From: Pseudomonas serbica
GTDB taxonomy: Bacteria; Pseudomonadota; Gammaproteobacteria; Pseudomonadales; Pseudomonadaceae
Direction: 5' to 3'
Length of the DNA: 64,000 nucleotides
Assembly (NCBI RefSeq): GCF_028823535.1
Contig: NZ_JAQIYM010000003.1
Span: 310,001-374,000 of the forward strand
Within the stretch, counting starts at the first letter, position 1. Every line of letters begins with the position of its first letter. The position numbers were made by a program, and so were the translations under genes. Of this stretch, positions 8,870 to 20,428 are shown piece after piece. Below the pieces are notes generated by a model, which was not told where the DNA came from, did not search any database, and saw only the letters and a list, made by a program, of their open reading frames with translations.

Positions 8870-11395
8870 TTAGAGGCTGCGAGCAACCTGGACCTTCTCG
8901 AAGACTTCGATCTTGTCACCGACCTTGACGTCGTTGTAGCTCTTAACGCCGATACCGCATTCCATGCCGGCACGCACTTCGGAAGCGTCATCCTTGAAGC
9001 GGCGCAGGGATTCCAGCTCGCCTTCGAAGATAACGATGTCTTCACGCAGTACACGGATTGGACGGTTACGGTGAACGACACCTTCGATCACCATGCAACC
9101 GGCGATCGCGCCAAACTTCGGCGAACGGAACACGTCACGCACCTCGGCGATACCCAGGATGTTCTCGCGAACATCGCTGCCGAGCATGCCGGTCAGGGCT
9201 TTCTTGACGTCTTCGATGATGTCGTAGATCACGTTGTAGTAACGCATATCCAGACCTTCCTGCTCGACGATCTTGCGCGCGCCAGCATCGGCACGCACGT
9301 TGAAGCCGAACAGTACAGCGTTGGAGGCCAGTGCCAGGTTGGCGTCGGATTCGGTGATACCACCGACACCGCCACCGACCACGCGCACTTGCACTTCGTC
9401 GTTACCCAGGCCGTTCAAGGCACCGTTCAACGCTTCCAGCGAACCACGGACGTCGGATTTGAGGACGATGTTGAGCGTCTTCTTCTCTTCCTGACCCATG
9501 TTTTCGAAGATGTTTTCCAGCTTGCCGGCGTGAGCACGGGCCAGCTTGACTTCGCGGAACTTGCCTTGACGGAACAGAGCCACTTCACGGGCTTTCTTCT
9601 CGTCGGCAACCACACTCATCTCGTCGCCAGCATCCGGAGTACCGTCCAGGCCGAGGATCTCGACAGGGATGGCTGGACCGGCTTCCTTGATTGGCTTGCC
9701 GTTCTCGTCGAGCATGGCACGTACACGGCCGTAGTTCGAACCGACCAGGACCATGTCGCCTTGACGCAGGGTACCGTCTTGAACCAGAACGGTAGCCACC
9801 GGGCCACGACCCTTGTCCAGGCGGGATTCAACCACGACACCACGGCCGGGAGCCGATGGAGTAGCGGTCAATTCCAGGACTTCGGCCTGCAACAGAACAG
9901 CTTCGAGCAGCTCGTCGACGCCAGTACCCATCTTCGCCGAAACCGGCACGAATGGAGTGTCACCACCCCACTCTTCCGAGGTCACGCCGTGTACCGACAG
10001 TTCGCTACGGATGCGATCGAGGTCAGCACCTGGCTTGTCGATCTTGTTCACAGCGACAACCAGCGGAACGCCAGCAGCCTTGGCATGCTGAACAGCTTCG
10101 ATGGTCTGCGGCATCACGCCGTCGTCCGCTGCAACCACCAGGATCACGATGTCGGTCGCCTTGGCACCACGGGCACGCATTGCGGTAAACGCGGCGTGAC
10201 CAGGGGTGTCGAGGAACGTCACCATGCCACGGTCGGTTTCAACGTGGTAGGCACCGATGTGCTGGGTGATACCACCGGCTTCGCCAGCAGCTACCTTGGC
10301 ACGACGGATGTAGTCGAGCAGGGAAGTCTTACCGTGGTCAACGTGACCCATTACGGTCACGACCGGCGCACGGGAAACAGCCTCGCCTTCAAACTTCAGG
10401 GACTCGGCCAGGGAATCTTCCAGGGCGGTGTCGCTGACCAGGGTCACTTTGTGGCCCAGCTCTTCGGCAACCAGCTGGGCAGTTTCCTGGTCCAGTACCT
10501 GGTTGATGGTCGCTGGAGTACCCAGTTTGAACATGAACTTGATGATTTCAGCAGCCTTCACCGACATCTGCTGGGCGAGATCGCCAACAGTGATGGTTTC
10601 GCCGATCTTCACTTCGCGCACGACAGGGCCGGTTGGGCTCTGGAAACCGTGGGCGTTGCGTTTCTTCAGCTTGGCCTTGCCGCGACCACCACGACGGAAG
10701 CCGTCGCTTTCTTCGTCGGTAGTCCGTGGGGCAACACGTGGAGCTGGCGCCTTTTCCTTGACCGAAGCACGATGCGGAGCGTTTTTACGCTCGCCATCGC
10801 CACTACCGCGACGATTGTTGTCGTCGGCACGTGGCTTGTCCGGACGACGCTGTTCGTCGCGCTTGCGGGTATCGGCCGCAGGTGCCGGAGCGGCTGCCAC
10901 GACCGGTGCGCTTTCGCGAACAGGTTCGGCTACCGCAGCTGGCGCTGCAACAGGTTGGGCTGGAGCGGTCGGCGCAGCTGCAGGCTGGCGACGCGCTTCT
11001 TCTTCGGCGCGACGCTTGGCTTCTTCTTCAGCCTTCTGACGGGCAGCATTTTCTACTGCGCGACGTTCATCCAGTTCACGCTTGCGCTCGGCTTCGATTT
11101 CTTCCGGGCTGCGCTGTACGAAGACTTTCTTCTTGCGTACTTCAACGCTGATGCTTTTGCTGCCAGCAACACGCAGGGTGCTGGTGGTTTTACGCTGCAG
11201 CGTAATCTTGCGTGGTTCTTCCACTTTCGCCTTGTGGCTGCTTTTCAAGTGAGTCAGCAACGATTGCTTCTCACTATCAGTCACACTTTCTTCGGCGGCG
11301 GTGTGCGGCAGACCTGCCTCACGCATCTGCTGCAACAGGCGCTCTACCGGTGTTTTGACCTCATCGGCCAGTTGTTTCACCGTGACTTGCGTCAT
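8870..11395 (-). CDS. infB: Translation initiation factor IF-2
   Basis: A GTPase that brings fMet-tRNA to the 30S subunit and drives subunit joining. The 841 residues comprise an N-terminal IF2 segment (1-55) and a low-complexity Ala/Arg/Glu-rich linker (about 90-260). The G domain follows, with G1 GHVDHGKTS (about 348-356), G3 DTPGHAAF (about 394) and G4 NKID (about 450), then beta-barrel domains. GAGGAGA precedes the ATG. It lies 27 bases behind nusA. Confidence 0.98.
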   Translation of the reverse strand: MTQVTVKQLADEVKTPVERLLQQMREAGLPHTAAEESVTDSEKQSLLTHLKSSHKAKVEEPRKITLQRKTTSTLRVAGSKSISVEVRKKKVFVQRSPEEIEAERKRELDERRAVENAARQKAEEEAKRRAEEEARRQPAAAPTAPAQPVAAPAAVAEPVRESAPVVAAAPAPAADTRKRDEQRRPDKPRADDNNRRGSGDGERKNAPHRASVKEKAPAPRVAPRTTDEESDGFRRGGRGKAKLKKRNAHGFQSPTGPVVREVKIGETITVGDLAQQMSVKAAEIIKFMFKLGTPATINQVLDQETAQLVAEELGHKVTLVSDTALEDSLAESLKFEGEAVSRAPVVTVMGHVDHGKTSLLDYIRRAKVAAGEAGGITQHIGAYHVETDRGMVTFLDTPGHAAFTAMRARGAKATDIVILVVAADDGVMPQTIEAVQHAKAAGVPLVVAVNKIDKPGADLDRIRSELSVHGVTSEEWGGDTPFVPVSAKMGTGVDELLEAVLLQAEVLELTATPSAPGRGVVVESRLDKGRGPVATVLVQDGTLRQGDMVLVGSNYGRVRAMLDENGKPIKEAGPAIPVEILGLDGTPDAGDEMSVVADEKKAREVALFRQGKFREVKLARAHAGKLENIFENMGQEEKKTLNIVLKSDVRGSLEALNGALNGLGNDEVQVRVVGGGVGGITESDANLALASNAVLFGFNVRADAGARKIVEQEGLDMRYYNVIYDIIEDVKKALTGMLGSDVRENILGIAEVRDVFRSPKFGAIAGCMVIEGVVHRNRPIRVLREDIVIFEGELESLRRFKDDASEVRAGMECGIGVKSYNDVKVGDKIEVFEKVQVARSL

Positions 11396-11422
11396 GCACT
11401 TCTCTCCTCAGGCCGCGCCTAA

Positions 11423-12904
11423 TTACTCGAACCAGTGGGCTCGGGCGGCCATGATCAACTTGCCGGCACGATCATCGTCAATGCCGTCGATGTCGAGCAG
11501 GTCGTCAATAGACTGCTCGGCCAGGTCTTCGCGGGTAATTACGCCGCGCACCGCCAGTTCCATCGCCAAATCCTTGTCCATACCCTCAAGCGAGAGCAGG
11601 TCTTCGGCCGGATGGGCGTCTGCCAGCTTTTCCTCAGTAGCGATGGCTTTGGTCAACAAACGATCCTTGGCACGAGCGCGAAGCTCGTTGACGATTTCTT
11701 CGTCAAAGCCGTCGATGTTGAGCATTTCTTCCAACGGTACGTAGGCAATCTCTTCCAGGCTGGTAAAGCCTTCATCGACCAGCACCTGTGCCAGCTCTTC
11801 GTCGACTTCCAGCTCGTCGATGAAGTTGCGCAGGATGTCGCCGGTTTCTGCTTGCTGTTTAGCCTGGATGTCCGATTCGGTCATCACGTTCAGGGTCCAG
11901 CCAGTCAACTGGCTGGCCAGACGCACGTTCTGACCACCACGACCGATGGCCTGAGCCAGATTGTCTGCGCCGACGGCGATGTCCATTGCATGGGCATCTT
12001 CGTCAACGATAATTGCCGCAACCTCGGCCGGGGACATGGCGTTGATCACGAACTGAGCCGGGTTATCGTCCCACAGGACGATGTCCACACGCTCACCACC
12101 CAACTCGCCCGACACTGCCTGGACGCGCGAACCGCGCATACCGATGCAAGCGCCCTGCGGGTCGATGCGTTTGTCCTTGGAGCGCACGGCGATCTTGGCG
12201 CGCGAACCCGGATCACGGGACGCAGCCATTACTTCGATCAGGCCTTCGGCAATTTCCGGCACTTCGATGCGGAACAACTCGATCAGCATTTCCGGCGCGG
12301 TACGCGACAGGATCAACTGCGGGCCGCGGTTCTCGGTGCGGATTTCCTTGAGCAGCGCACGCAAGCGCACGCCAACCCGGAAAGTTTCGCGAGAAATGAT
12401 GTCTTCACGGGCCAGCAACGCCTCGGCGTTGTTACCCAGGTCGACGATCACGTTATCGCGGGTGACTTTTTTCACGGTGCCGGAGATGATTTCACCCAGG
12501 CGCTCGCGGTAAGCGTCGACAACCTGAGCGCGCTCGGCTTCGCGAACCTTCTGCACGATGACCTGCTTGGCAGTCTGTGCAGCGATACGGCCGAATTCGA
12601 TGGACTCGATTTTCTCTTCGACAACGTCACCGACCTTGGCGCCAGGGTGCGTTTCAGCAACCTTGCTCGGCCAGGTTTCGATGGCCGGATCGTCCAGGTC
12701 TGCTTCTTCGACGACCGTCCAGCGACGGAAGGTTTCGTAAGCACCGGTGTGGCGGTTGATTTCCACACGCAGATCGACTTCGTCCTCGAAACGCTTTTTG
12801 GTAGCCGTGGCCAGAGCGAGCTCCAGCGCTTCAAAAATTACGTTAGCCGGTACGCCCTTTTCATTGGATACCGACTCAACAACCAGCAGTACTTCTTTGC
12901 TCAT
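11423..12904 (-). CDS. nusA: Transcription termination/antitermination factor NusA
   Basis: NusA binds RNA polymerase and nascent RNA to control pausing, termination and antitermination. The 493-residue protein has an N-terminal polymerase-binding domain (1-130), an S1 domain (about 135-200), two KH domains (about 230-345) and two acidic C-terminal repeats ending ARAHWFE. I chose the ATG at 12904 ([12 protein letters not shown]). Seven codons upstream are in frame but are not conserved in the family as I know it. The C-terminal acidic repeats are typical of gammaproteobacteria. Confidence 0.97.
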   Translation of the reverse strand: MSKEVLLVVESVSNEKGVPANVIFEALELALATATKKRFEDEVDLRVEINRHTGAYETFRRWTVVEEADLDDPAIETWPSKVAETHPGAKVGDVVEEKIESIEFGRIAAQTAKQVIVQKVREAERAQVVDAYRERLGEIISGTVKKVTRDNVIVDLGNNAEALLAREDIISRETFRVGVRLRALLKEIRTENRGPQLILSRTAPEMLIELFRIEVPEIAEGLIEVMAASRDPGSRAKIAVRSKDKRIDPQGACIGMRGSRVQAVSGELGGERVDIVLWDDNPAQFVINAMSPAEVAAIIVDEDAHAMDIAVGADNLAQAIGRGGQNVRLASQLTGWTLNVMTESDIQAKQQAETGDILRNFIDELEVDEELAQVLVDEGFTSLEEIAYVPLEEMLNIDGFDEEIVNELRARAKDRLLTKAIATEEKLADAHPAEDLLSLEGMDKDLAMELAVRGVITREDLAEQSIDDLLDIDGIDDDRAGKLIMAARAHWFE

Positions 12905-12963
12905 CGTACGCCTCGCCTTTCGCAAGCCATTGGATCCGCGGGATCCGCAGTATCTGGCACGCC

Positions 12964-13422
12964 TCAGTCAAAACTGGGAATAATGTTGGCCTTGTCGATC
13001 ATATCGATCGGCAACAGGAACTCATGGTCTTCTACCTGCACCACGACGTCCTGCTCTTCTACACCGCGCAGAAGGCCCTGAAAGTTGCGTCGTCCTTCAA
13101 AAGGCGAGCGCAGCTTGATCTTCACTTGTTCACCGGCAAATTTTGCAAACTGCTCAAGAGTGAACAGCGGGCGTTCCATGCCTGGCGAGGAAACTTCGAG
13201 GGTGTATTCAACGGAGATTGGATCTTCAACATCCAATACACCGCTGATCTGACGGCTGACGATGGCACAATCGTCCACCAGCACACCGCCCTCTTTATCG
13301 ATATAAACGCGCAACATCGAGTGACGACCCTGAGCCGAAAACTCGATACCCCAGCATTCATAGCCTAGGGCCACGACCACCGGGGCCAGCAAGGCCTGCA
13401 ACTCTTCTAGCTTGCTCGACAC
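12964..13422 (-). CDS. rimP: Ribosome maturation factor RimP
   Basis: RimP is needed for early 30S maturation. The chosen GTG start (MSSKLEELQ, 152 residues) has GAGGGG six bases upstream and gives the usual family length. Longer in-frame starts run back through a terminator hairpin at 13463-13485 and are unlikely. Conserved segments are [24 protein letters not shown] and [13 protein letters not shown] at the end. It follows tRNA-fMet and heads rimP-nusA-infB, as in E. coli metY-rimP-nusA. Confidence 0.94.
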   Translation of the reverse strand: MSSKLEELQALLAPVVVALGYECWGIEFSAQGRHSMLRVYIDKEGGVLVDDCAIVSRQISGVLDVEDPISVEYTLEVSSPGMERPLFTLEQFAKFAGEQVKIKLRSPFEGRRNFQGLLRGVEEQDVVVQVEDHEFLLPIDMIDKANIIPSFD

Positions 13423-13462
13423 CTGAACCCCCTCGTGCATGTATGTGCATGCTATGCAAAAT

Positions 13463-13485
13463 AAAAAAATGGGCGAAACGCCCAT
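13463..13485 (-). terminator. Rho-independent terminator between tRNA-fMet and rimP
   Basis: ATGGGCG-AAA-CGCCCAT is followed on the minus strand by seven T. It lies about 40 bases before the rimP start. It could therefore attenuate transcription from the tRNA promoter into the nusA operon. Confidence 0.85.
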
Positions 13486-13530
13486 CCTTGAAACGCCGTC
13501 GAACAGCGGCGTTGGAAGTGTCCAGCTAAC

Positions 13531-13554
13531 AAAAAGCCCCTTAAAAGGGGCTCC
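13531..13554 (-). terminator. tRNA-fMet terminator
   Basis: The stem GAGCCCC/GGGGCTT with a TTAA-type loop and a T5 run lies directly after tRNA-fMet. With the hairpin at 13463 it makes a tandem pair. Confidence 0.85.
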
Positions 13555-13560
13555 TTAAAC

Positions 13561-13637
<77 letters not shown>

Positions 13638-13704
13638 ACAAAGCTGGGGCGGAAGTATACGACCGATCCCCTACAGGGTCAATGTAACCTTCCACCTGCA
13701 AGAA

Positions 13705-13722
13705 AGCCCGCAACAGCGGGCT
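13705..13722 (-). terminator. Terminator-like hairpin after tRNA-Leu
   Basis: AGCCCGC-AACA-GCGGGCT with TTTC following on the minus strand lies about 12 bases past the tRNA-Leu end. Confidence 0.7.
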
Positions 13723-13734
13723 CTCCTGACTAAT

Positions 13735-13820
13735 TGGTACCGAGAAGGGGACTCGAACCCCTACACCCTATGGGCACAACCACCTCAAGGTTGCGTGTCT
13801 ACCAATTCCACCACCTCGGC
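13735..13820 (-). tRNA. tRNA-Leu(GAG)
   Basis: An 86-base class II tRNA with encoded CCA. The anticodon stem-loop CAACC-TTGAGGT-GGTTG gives GAG. A long variable arm (TGCCC..GGGT) and T-arm AGGGG-TTCGAGT-CCCCT are present. It lies 22 bases behind secG, as commonly seen in gammaproteobacteria. Confidence 0.97.
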
Positions 13821-13842
13821 AATACTACGTTTGAAACCCTTC

Positions 13843-14226
13843 TTACTTCTGCTCTTGAGCTGGAGGCACGTCAGTCGCTGGAGTAGCCGACTTTTGCTCT
13901 TGAAGCACCGGGACATCATCAGAAGCCGGTTGTTGCTTTGGAACTTCCAACACTGCCGGGTTTGGCAAACCTACTTGAGTCAGCTGGTGAGCTTTCTCTT
14001 TAGCAAAGTAACCTAACCCTAAGCTGGTTATGAAGAAACCTGCGGCAAGTATAGCAGTAAACTTACTAAGAAAGGTAGAGGAACCTTGGCTTCCGAACAC
14101 AGTATTTGAAGCACCTGCTCCGAAAGACGCGCCAGCGTCCGCACCTTTACCCTGCTGCAGCAAAACCAGAGCTACTACGCCCAATGCACCCAGCAGATGA
14201 AAAACGACTACGACTGTTTCCAGCAT
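13843..14226 (-). CDS. secG: Preprotein translocase subunit SecG
   Basis: A small inner-membrane partner of SecYE that assists SecA-driven export. The start at 14226 ([16 protein letters not shown]) gives 127 residues. There are two membrane helices (about 2-24 and 52-74) separated by the conserved [17 protein letters not shown] loop with a GSQGSSTFL motif. A Pro/Gln/Ala-rich cytoplasmic tail follows. An in-frame upstream extension overlaps tpiA and is rejected. It is coupled to tpiA with a four-base gap. Confidence 0.95.
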   Translation of the reverse strand: MLETVVVVFHLLGALGVVALVLLQQGKGADAGASFGAGASNTVFGSQGSSTFLSKFTAILAAGFFITSLGLGYFAKEKAHQLTQVGLPNPAVLEVPKQQPASDDVPVLQEQKSATPATDVPPAQEQK

Positions 14227-14230
14227 TTTT

Positions 14231-14986
14231 TCAGTTTCCCGCGGCGCGACAAATCGCACCGAACTCATCTGCATTCAGGGAAGCCCCACCAATGAGGCCC
14301 CCATCGATATCCGGCATGCCGAACAGTTCGACCGCATTGGCCGCCTTCACGCTGCCGCCGTATAGAAGCCGCACACCTTGCGCGACTTCAGAATTCTCTG
14401 CCGCCAACTGCGCGCGAATGGCTGCATGCACATCCTGCGCCTGTTGTGGCGAAGCAGTCAGCCCGGTGCCAATGGCCCAGACCGGCTCGTAAGCGATTAC
14501 TGCCTTTGCAAACACACCGACACCCAACTCGTCGATGATGCTGCCCAGCTGCTGCGAGACAACCTCAAGGGTCTTCCCGGCTTCACGCTGCTCCAGGGTC
14601 TCCCCTATGCACAACACCGGAACCAGGCCACTTGCCTGTGCCGCTGCAAACTTGCGAATCAGCACTTCGTCCTGCTCGCCCATTATCTGGCGGCGCTCGG
14701 AGTGCCCGACAAGCACCAGGGAACAACCTGCATCCACCAGTTGACTTGGCGAGACCTCGCCAGTCAGTGCACCTTGCCCCGGCTCCACCGCAGAGTTCTG
14801 CGCGCCGACCGAAATCGACTTTCCTTCCAGGCCATCAACCACTTGGCTGATATGCAAAAAAGGCGGGAATACCGCGACATCAACACCGCTCGGCAAGGCC
14901 AAGTCACGTAGGCCGTTGATCAGCTCAGCGACGCTGGCGCGGGTACCGTGCATCTTCCAGTTACCAGCTACCATAGGGCGACGCAT
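14231..14986 (-). CDS. tpiA: Triose-phosphate isomerase
   Basis: This enzyme interconverts glyceraldehyde-3-phosphate and dihydroxyacetone phosphate. The 251-residue TIM barrel shows the substrate Lys in AGNWKMHG (Lys about 11), the catalytic His in LVGHSERR (about 95) and the catalytic Glu in [11 protein letters not shown] (about 167). The phosphate-binding LLYGGSV segment lies near the end. It sits between glmM and secG. Confidence 0.98.
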   Translation of the reverse strand: MRRPMVAGNWKMHGTRASVAELINGLRDLALPSGVDVAVFPPFLHISQVVDGLEGKSISVGAQNSAVEPGQGALTGEVSPSQLVDAGCSLVLVGHSERRQIMGEQDEVLIRKFAAAQASGLVPVLCIGETLEQREAGKTLEVVSQQLGSIIDELGVGVFAKAVIAYEPVWAIGTGLTASPQQAQDVHAAIRAQLAAENSEVAQGVRLLYGGSVKAANAVELFGMPDIDGGLIGGASLNADEFGAICRAAGN

Positions 14987-15052
14987 GCTGTACCTCGTCG
15001 GTCAAAGTGGGCGCAGATGTTACCCAACACAATCGAGGCTGGCAAGCCGAAT

Positions 15053-16390
15053 TCAGGCAGAAACTTCAGCAACCAGTTTTGCCAGCTCTTCGGCGTAGCC
15101 GCGAACCAGGGTTTCGTCTTCGCCTTCGACCATGACACGCACCAGCGGCTCTGTCCCGGACTTGCGCAACAGCACGCGTCCGCGCCCCGCCATGGCCTGG
15201 GTGACACGCTCACTGGCTTCCTTGACCGACGCATGCTCGAGCGGGTTTGCACCGCCACCGAAACGCACGTTGATCAACACCTGAGGGCACTTGCGCAATG
15301 CCTGGCGAGCTTGTGCAAGACCCTGCGAACGGGTCTTCAGCGCCATCAGCACCTGCAGCGCGGCGATGATCGCGTCACCGGTAGTGGTGTGATGGAAGCA
15401 AACGATATGCCCCGAGTTCTCACCACCCACCAGCCAGTTGCGCTCCAGCAGATCCGCGATGACATAACGGTCGCCGACGTTGGCGCGCACAAAGGGAATC
15501 GCCAGGTCCGCCAGGGCGAGCTCCAGCCCCAGGTTGCTCATCAATGTACCGACGACACCGCCTTGCAGCTTGTTCTGCTCATGCAGATCGCGAGCAATGA
15601 TGTACAGCAGCTCGTCGCCATCGACGATGGCACCAGTGTGATCAACCATCAGCACGCGGTCGCCGTCACCGTCGAACGCGATACCCAGGTCGGCATGCTC
15701 GGCCAACACGGCAGCCTGCAGCTGGCCCATATGGGTCGAACCGCAGTTATCGTTGATATTCAGGCCATTGGGATGCGCGGACAGGACCACGACATCGGCA
15801 CCCAGCTCGCGGAATACGCTGGGCGCTACCTTGTAGGTCGCACCGTGAGCGCAGTCGATGACGATTTTCAGGCCGGAAAAGCTGGTGCCGGTAGGCACGC
15901 TACTCTTGCAGAATTCGATGTAGCGACCCGAAGCGTCGTTGATTCGCGAGACCTTGCCGATCTTGCTCGATTCGACCACGGTCATCGGAGTATCGAGCAA
16001 CTCTTCGATCATGTGCTCGACTTCATCGGGAAGCTTGGTGCCCTTTCCGGAGAAAAACTTGATGCCATTGTCATCATGGGGATTGTGCGAAGCACTGATC
16101 ACGATACCGGCTTCAGCATGAAAGGTTCGCGTCAGGTAAGCGATGGCCGGCGTCGGCATCGGGCCCAGGAGCATCACATCGGCACCCGCCGATGTCAGCC
16201 CGGCCTCAAGCGCCGATTCGAACATGTACCCGGAAATCCGCGTGTCCTTGCCGACCAACACCTTGCACGCGCCCATTTTGCGGAACGCCATGCCGGCAGC
16301 CCAGCCCAGCTTGAGCATAAAGTCTGGAGTGATCGGATACTCGCCGACCCGACCACGAATACCGTCGGTGCCAAAATATTTCTTAGTCAT
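15053..16390 (-). CDS. glmM: Phosphoglucosamine mutase
   Basis: GlmM converts glucosamine-6-phosphate to glucosamine-1-phosphate for UDP-GlcNAc, feeding peptidoglycan and LPS. The 445 residues carry the N-terminal [11 protein letters not shown], the phosphoserine loop [12 protein letters not shown] (Ser about 101), the metal-binding DGDGDRVL (about 240-247) and the C-terminal [12 protein letters not shown] phosphate-binding loop. It is 16 bases downstream of folP, a conserved folP-glmM pair. Confidence 0.98.
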   Translation of the reverse strand: MTKKYFGTDGIRGRVGEYPITPDFMLKLGWAAGMAFRKMGACKVLVGKDTRISGYMFESALEAGLTSAGADVMLLGPMPTPAIAYLTRTFHAEAGIVISASHNPHDDNGIKFFSGKGTKLPDEVEHMIEELLDTPMTVVESSKIGKVSRINDASGRYIEFCKSSVPTGTSFSGLKIVIDCAHGATYKVAPSVFRELGADVVVLSAHPNGLNINDNCGSTHMGQLQAAVLAEHADLGIAFDGDGDRVLMVDHTGAIVDGDELLYIIARDLHEQNKLQGGVVGTLMSNLGLELALADLAIPFVRANVGDRYVIADLLERNWLVGGENSGHIVCFHHTTTGDAIIAALQVLMALKTRSQGLAQARQALRKCPQVLINVRFGGGANPLEHASVKEASERVTQAMAGRGRVLLRKSGTEPLVRVMVEGEDETLVRGYAEELAKLVAEVSA

Positions 16391-16406
16391 AAGTACTCCA
16401 TCTTTC

Positions 16407-17258
16407 TTATTCGGCTGATTCCACTGCGGCGATCATTTTCACCACATCAACTGTTTCAGCGACGTCATGGACACGCAATATACGCGCACCCTTATGCGAT
16501 GCCAGCGCCGCGAGGGCAAGACCGCCGTAAAGGCGCTCACCGACGGGACGATTCAACGCCTGACCGATCATGCTCTTGCGCGACACCCCAACCAACAGCG
16601 GGCGCCCCAGGGCATGCAAGGCTTCCATGTGCTTGAACAAGCTTAGATTGTGCTGCAGGTTTTTTGCGAAGCCAAAACCCGGATCCAGGATGATCCGCTC
16701 AGCCGGAATGCCCACTGCTGCGCACTGAGCCATGCGCTCGGCAAGAAACTCGCCCACCTCCCGGGTGACGTCCTGGTAGTGCGGGTTGTCCTGCATGTCA
16801 CCCGGCTCACCGAGCATATGCATCAGGCACACCGGCAAGCCGGTAGCCGCCGCCGCATCCAGCGCACCTTCGCGGCGCAACGAACGCACGTCATTTATCA
16901 GGCCAGCACCCAGTCGCGCCGTTTCGCGCATGACTGCGGGCGTGGAGGTATCGACCGAGATGATCACGTCCAGCTCACGGTGAATCCTCTCGACGATCGG
17001 CGCCACGCGCTCCAGCTCTTCGAGCGGTGAAACCGCCCTGGCGCCCGGGCGAGTCGACTCGCCGCCGACATCGATCAGTGTGGCGCCAGCCGCCACCATG
17101 GCTTCGGCATGGCGCAACGCCGCATCGAGCTGGCTGAATTTGCCACCATCGGAGAAAGAATCGGGAGTGACATTGAGAATGCCCATGACATGCGTCTGGG
17201 CCAAATCAAGAACCCGGTTGCCGCAAGGCAACCGGGTCGAGGACTGAACAAAAGTCAT
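16407..17258 (-). CDS. folP: Dihydropteroate synthase
   Basis: FolP joins p-aminobenzoate to 6-hydroxymethyl-7,8-dihydropterin pyrophosphate in folate synthesis and is the sulfonamide target. The 283-residue TIM barrel shows [15 protein letters not shown], the [11 protein letters not shown] loop, DPGFGFAKN and GVSRKSMIG. It is eight bases behind ftsH. Confidence 0.98.
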   Translation of the reverse strand: MTFVQSSTRLPCGNRVLDLAQTHVMGILNVTPDSFSDGGKFSQLDAALRHAEAMVAAGATLIDVGGESTRPGARAVSPLEELERVAPIVERIHRELDVIISVDTSTPAVMRETARLGAGLINDVRSLRREGALDAAAATGLPVCLMHMLGEPGDMQDNPHYQDVTREVGEFLAERMAQCAAVGIPAERIILDPGFGFAKNLQHNLSLFKHMEALHALGRPLLVGVSRKSMIGQALNRPVGERLYGGLALAALASHKGARILRVHDVAETVDVVKMIAAVESAE

Positions 17259-17266
17259 TTCAAACC

Positions 17267-19177
17267 TTAAACGTCAGCAGCGGGACCGCCGATAGGTGTT
17301 TCCGGACGCTCACCCTGCACCGCCGGCGGCGTGCCGGATGTACCGGTACCGCCCGACCAGTCGCGAGGCTCGCGAGGGGTGCGTCCAGCCATGATGTCGT
17401 CGATCTGCTCGGCATCGATGGTTTCATACTTCATCAGGGCATCGGCCATGGCGTCGAGCTTGTCACGGTTGTCCGTGAGAATCTGCTTGGCCGTGCCGTA
17501 GCACTGGTCAATGATGCTGCGCACTTCGGAGTCGATCAGCTTGGCTGTCTCACCGGAGAAACTGGCGTTCTGGCCACCGCCGCCGCGACCGAGGAACACT
17601 TCGCCCTCTTCTTCGGCATACATCAGCGGACCGAGTTTTTCGGAAAGGCCCCACTTGGTCACCATGTTCCGCGCAATCTGGCTGGCACGCATGATGTCGT
17701 TGGACGCACCGGTGGTGACGCCATCGAAGCCCAAGGTCATTTCTTCAGCGATACGGCCACCATAGAGCGAGCAGATCTGGCTGATAAGCGCACGCTTGGA
17801 CAGGCTGTAGCGGTCTTCTTCCGGCAGGAACATGGTCACACCCAGCGCACGACCGCGCGGGATGATAGAGACCTTGTATACCGGATCATGCTCAGGTACG
17901 ACGCGGCCGACAATGGCGTGGCCAGCTTCGTGGTAAGCGGTGTTCTGCTTTTCTTTCTCGGACATGACCATGGATTTGCGCTCGGCACCCATCATGATCT
18001 TGTCTTTGGCCAGCTCGAACTCTTTCATCTCGACGATGCGCTTGCCGGCACGGGCAGCAAACAACGACGCCTCGTTGACCAGGTTGGCCAGGTCGGCACC
18101 AGAGAAGCCAGGAGTACCACGAGCGATCACAGCCGGAGCGACGTCGTCACCCATCGGCACTTTGCGCATGTGGACCTTGAGAATCTGTTCGCGACCACGG
18201 ATATCCGGCAAGCCAACCACGACCTGACGGTCGAAACGGCCTGGACGCAGCAACGCAGGGTCCAGTACGTCTGGACGGTTGGTCGCGGCGATCACGATGA
18301 TGCCGTCGTTCATTTCGAAGCCGTCCATCTCTACCAGCAACTGGTTGAGAGTCTGCTCGCGCTCATCGTGACCACCGCCCATGCCGGCACCACGGTGGCG
18401 ACCGACGGCGTCGATTTCATCGATGAAGATGATGCATGGCGCGTGTTTCTTGGCTTGCTCGAACATGTCGCGAACACGGCTGGCACCGACACCGACGAAC
18501 ATCTCGACGAAATCGGAACCGGAGATGGTGAAGAACGGCACCTTGGCTTCGCCGGCAATCGCCTTGGCCAGCAAGGTTTTACCGGTACCCGGAGGACCGA
18601 CCATCAGCACGCCGCGAGGAATGCGGCCGCCCAGGCGCTGGAATTTGCCCGGATCACGCAGGAACTCGACCAGTTCGCCGACTTCTTCCTTGGCTTCGTC
18701 GCAACCGGCAACGTCAGCCAGGGTGGTCTTCACCTGGTCTTCGGAGAGCAGGCGCGCCTTGCTCTTGCCGAAGCTCATAGGGCCGCCCTTGCCACCGGCT
18801 CCGCCCTGCATCTGGCGCATGAAGAACATGAACACCGCGATGATCACCAGGATCGGGAAGCTCGCCACCAGGAGTTGAGTCCAGATGCTTTGCTGCTCAG
18901 GCTGCTTGCCTTCGACCACGACGTGGTTGTCCACCAGGTCGCCGATCAGGCCGTTGTCCTGGATCGCCGGACGAATGGTCTTGAAGCTATCGCCATCGTT
19001 GCGCTTGCCGGTAATCACGTAGCCATCAACCGCCACGCGCTCGACCTTGCCATCCTTGACCTGCTGGATGAAGTCGGAATAGTTGAGGGTCTGCGGCTCG
19101 TTAGGGCTGGAGAAGTTGTTCATCACCGTCACCAGGACTGCCGCGATGATCAACCACAGGATCAGATTCTTTGCCAT
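17267..19177 (-). CDS. ftsH: ATP-dependent zinc metalloprotease FtsH
   Basis: A membrane-anchored AAA+ protease that degrades misfolded membrane proteins, sigma-32 and LpxC in enterics. The 636-residue form has an N-terminal membrane helix, a periplasmic domain (about 25-100) and a second helix (about 103-120). The AAA domain follows, with Walker A GPPGTGKT (about 193-200) and Walker B IIFIDEID, then the zinc site HEAGH (about 414-418). The start is ambiguous. A TTG at 19186 (three codons longer, MNDMAKN) has AGAGGG at better spacing. I give the commonly used MAKNLILW start. Confidence 0.96.
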   Translation of the reverse strand: MAKNLILWLIIAAVLVTVMNNFSSPNEPQTLNYSDFIQQVKDGKVERVAVDGYVITGKRNDGDSFKTIRPAIQDNGLIGDLVDNHVVVEGKQPEQQSIWTQLLVASFPILVIIAVFMFFMRQMQGGAGGKGGPMSFGKSKARLLSEDQVKTTLADVAGCDEAKEEVGELVEFLRDPGKFQRLGGRIPRGVLMVGPPGTGKTLLAKAIAGEAKVPFFTISGSDFVEMFVGVGASRVRDMFEQAKKHAPCIIFIDEIDAVGRHRGAGMGGGHDEREQTLNQLLVEMDGFEMNDGIIVIAATNRPDVLDPALLRPGRFDRQVVVGLPDIRGREQILKVHMRKVPMGDDVAPAVIARGTPGFSGADLANLVNEASLFAARAGKRIVEMKEFELAKDKIMMGAERKSMVMSEKEKQNTAYHEAGHAIVGRVVPEHDPVYKVSIIPRGRALGVTMFLPEEDRYSLSKRALISQICSLYGGRIAEEMTLGFDGVTTGASNDIMRASQIARNMVTKWGLSEKLGPLMYAEEEGEVFLGRGGGGQNASFSGETAKLIDSEVRSIIDQCYGTAKQILTDNRDKLDAMADALMKYETIDAEQIDDIMAGRTPREPRDWSGGTGTSGTPPAVQGERPETPIGGPAADV

Positions 19178-19379
19178 ATCGTTCAATTAACTACCCTCTG
19201 AAGCAAGCGCCGCTGTTGGCGCGCGCTTCGCATGATATTCACCGGCCTAACTTACTACATTACCTACAACTCTGGCAGGCGCCGTCTGTAACCCTTTGTG
19301 AAACACTTTCTACACAATATTCGTTTATGCACGCGAGGCGAAATACGAAAAACCTATCACCCCGCCAAAAAACCTCGTT

Positions 19380-20009
19380 TTATTCACTCCGACCGCGATA
19401 GCCCCAAGCCAGCATGTATTGCTCGCGGGAGCTGCCACGTGAAGAGTCCGGCTTGATCATCTGGATCTTGTCGAATTTCTTACGAGCGTCCTTCAGGTAA
19501 ACATCGAAACCTTCGCCCTGAAAAATCTTGATCAAGAAATTACCACCGGGCTTGAGGATCCGCTCCGCCAAATCAAGCGCCAGCTCGCACAGGAACATGG
19601 CCTTGGGCATGTCCACTTCAGGCGTACCACTCATATTGGGGGCCATATCGGAAATCACAAGGTCCACCTGCGAATTACCCACGGCTTCAAGGATCCGAGC
19701 GAGCACTTCGTCCTGGGTGAAGTCACCCTGGATGAAAGTCACGTCCGGAATGCTGTCCATTTCCAGGATGTCCGAGGCGATCAAGCGGCCCTGGCCACCG
19801 ATCAGCCGGCTAGTGACCTGCGACCAGCCACCGGGTGCCGCACCCAGGTCGACAACACTCATGCCCGGACGAATCAGTTTGTACTTTTCCTGGAGTTCCA
19901 GAAGCTTGTAACTCGCACGCGAGCGGTAGCCGTCTTTCTGCGCCTGCTTCACATAGGGATCATTGACATGTCTTTTCAGCCACTCAAGGCTTGTCTTGGA
20001 ACGCGCCAT
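19380..20009 (-). CDS. rlmE: 23S rRNA 2'-O-ribose U2552 methyltransferase RlmE
   Basis: This heat-shock methyltransferase (FtsJ/RrmJ) modifies the A-loop of 23S rRNA. The 209 residues show the SAM motif [14 protein letters not shown] (about 60-73), [13 protein letters not shown] and the late KIFQGEGF that supplies the catalytic Lys. It precedes ftsH in the conserved rlmE-ftsH order, with a 202-base gap in which I see no gene. It is divergent from yhbY. Confidence 0.97.
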   Translation of the reverse strand: MARSKTSLEWLKRHVNDPYVKQAQKDGYRSRASYKLLELQEKYKLIRPGMSVVDLGAAPGGWSQVTSRLIGGQGRLIASDILEMDSIPDVTFIQGDFTQDEVLARILEAVGNSQVDLVISDMAPNMSGTPEVDMPKAMFLCELALDLAERILKPGGNFLIKIFQGEGFDVYLKDARKKFDKIQMIKPDSSRGSSREQYMLAWGYRGRSE

Positions 20010-20064
20010 TGGGCACCTCGATGATAAGGGTCGTGATTAGTTGGGCGGATCCACGAACCCTCGG

Positions 20065-20085
20065 GTAAAATGGCCGCCATTTTAC
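20065..20085. promoter_or_regulatory. 21-base perfect palindrome between rlmE and yhbY
   Basis: GTAAAATGGC-C-GCCATTTTAC lies between the divergent genes, 26 bases before the yhbY ATG. It could be an operator or a hairpin in the yhbY leader. Confidence 0.5.
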
Positions 20086-20110
20086 AGAATCCAGACGAAA
20101 GGGTCAGATT

Positions 20111-20419
20111 ATGCCGCTCACTCAAGAGCAGAAGAAACAGTACAAATCCATTGGCCACCATCTGAAACCAGTTTTGATCGTGGCTGACAACGGTTTGACT
20201 GAAGGTGTGTTAGCCGAACTTGAACGCGCCCTGGCGGATCACGAGCTGATCAAGATCAAGCTCAACATCCTCGATCGCGAATCGCGCCTGGCATCCATTG
20301 CCGAGCTGTGCAAGGTTGGCAAAGCGGATCTGGTACAGGTCATCGGCAAGATGGCCCTGATTTACCGCAAGAACTTCAGCGTCAACAAGCAGCTGTCGAA
20401 CGTCCATCGCTTCAAGTGA
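20111..20419 (+). CDS. yhbY: YhbY family ribosome-assembly RNA-binding protein
   Basis: A CRS1/YhbY-domain protein linked to 50S assembly. The 102 residues start MPLTQEQKKQYKSIGHHLKPV. They contain the GLTEGVLAELERALADHELIKIKL core and the IGKMALIYR end typical of the fold. The stop lies nine bases from the convergent membrane protein gene, with no terminator visible between them. Confidence 0.95.
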   Translation: MPLTQEQKKQYKSIGHHLKPVLIVADNGLTEGVLAELERALADHELIKIKLNILDRESRLASIAELCKVGKADLVQVIGKMALIYRKNFSVNKQLSNVHRFK

Positions 20420-20428
20420 TGACAAGGG

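Noticed and set aside
7466..13081. Long plus-strand frames opposite truB, infB and nusA
   Set aside because: Mirror frames of conserved genes, with no ribosome-binding sites and no similarity to known proteins.
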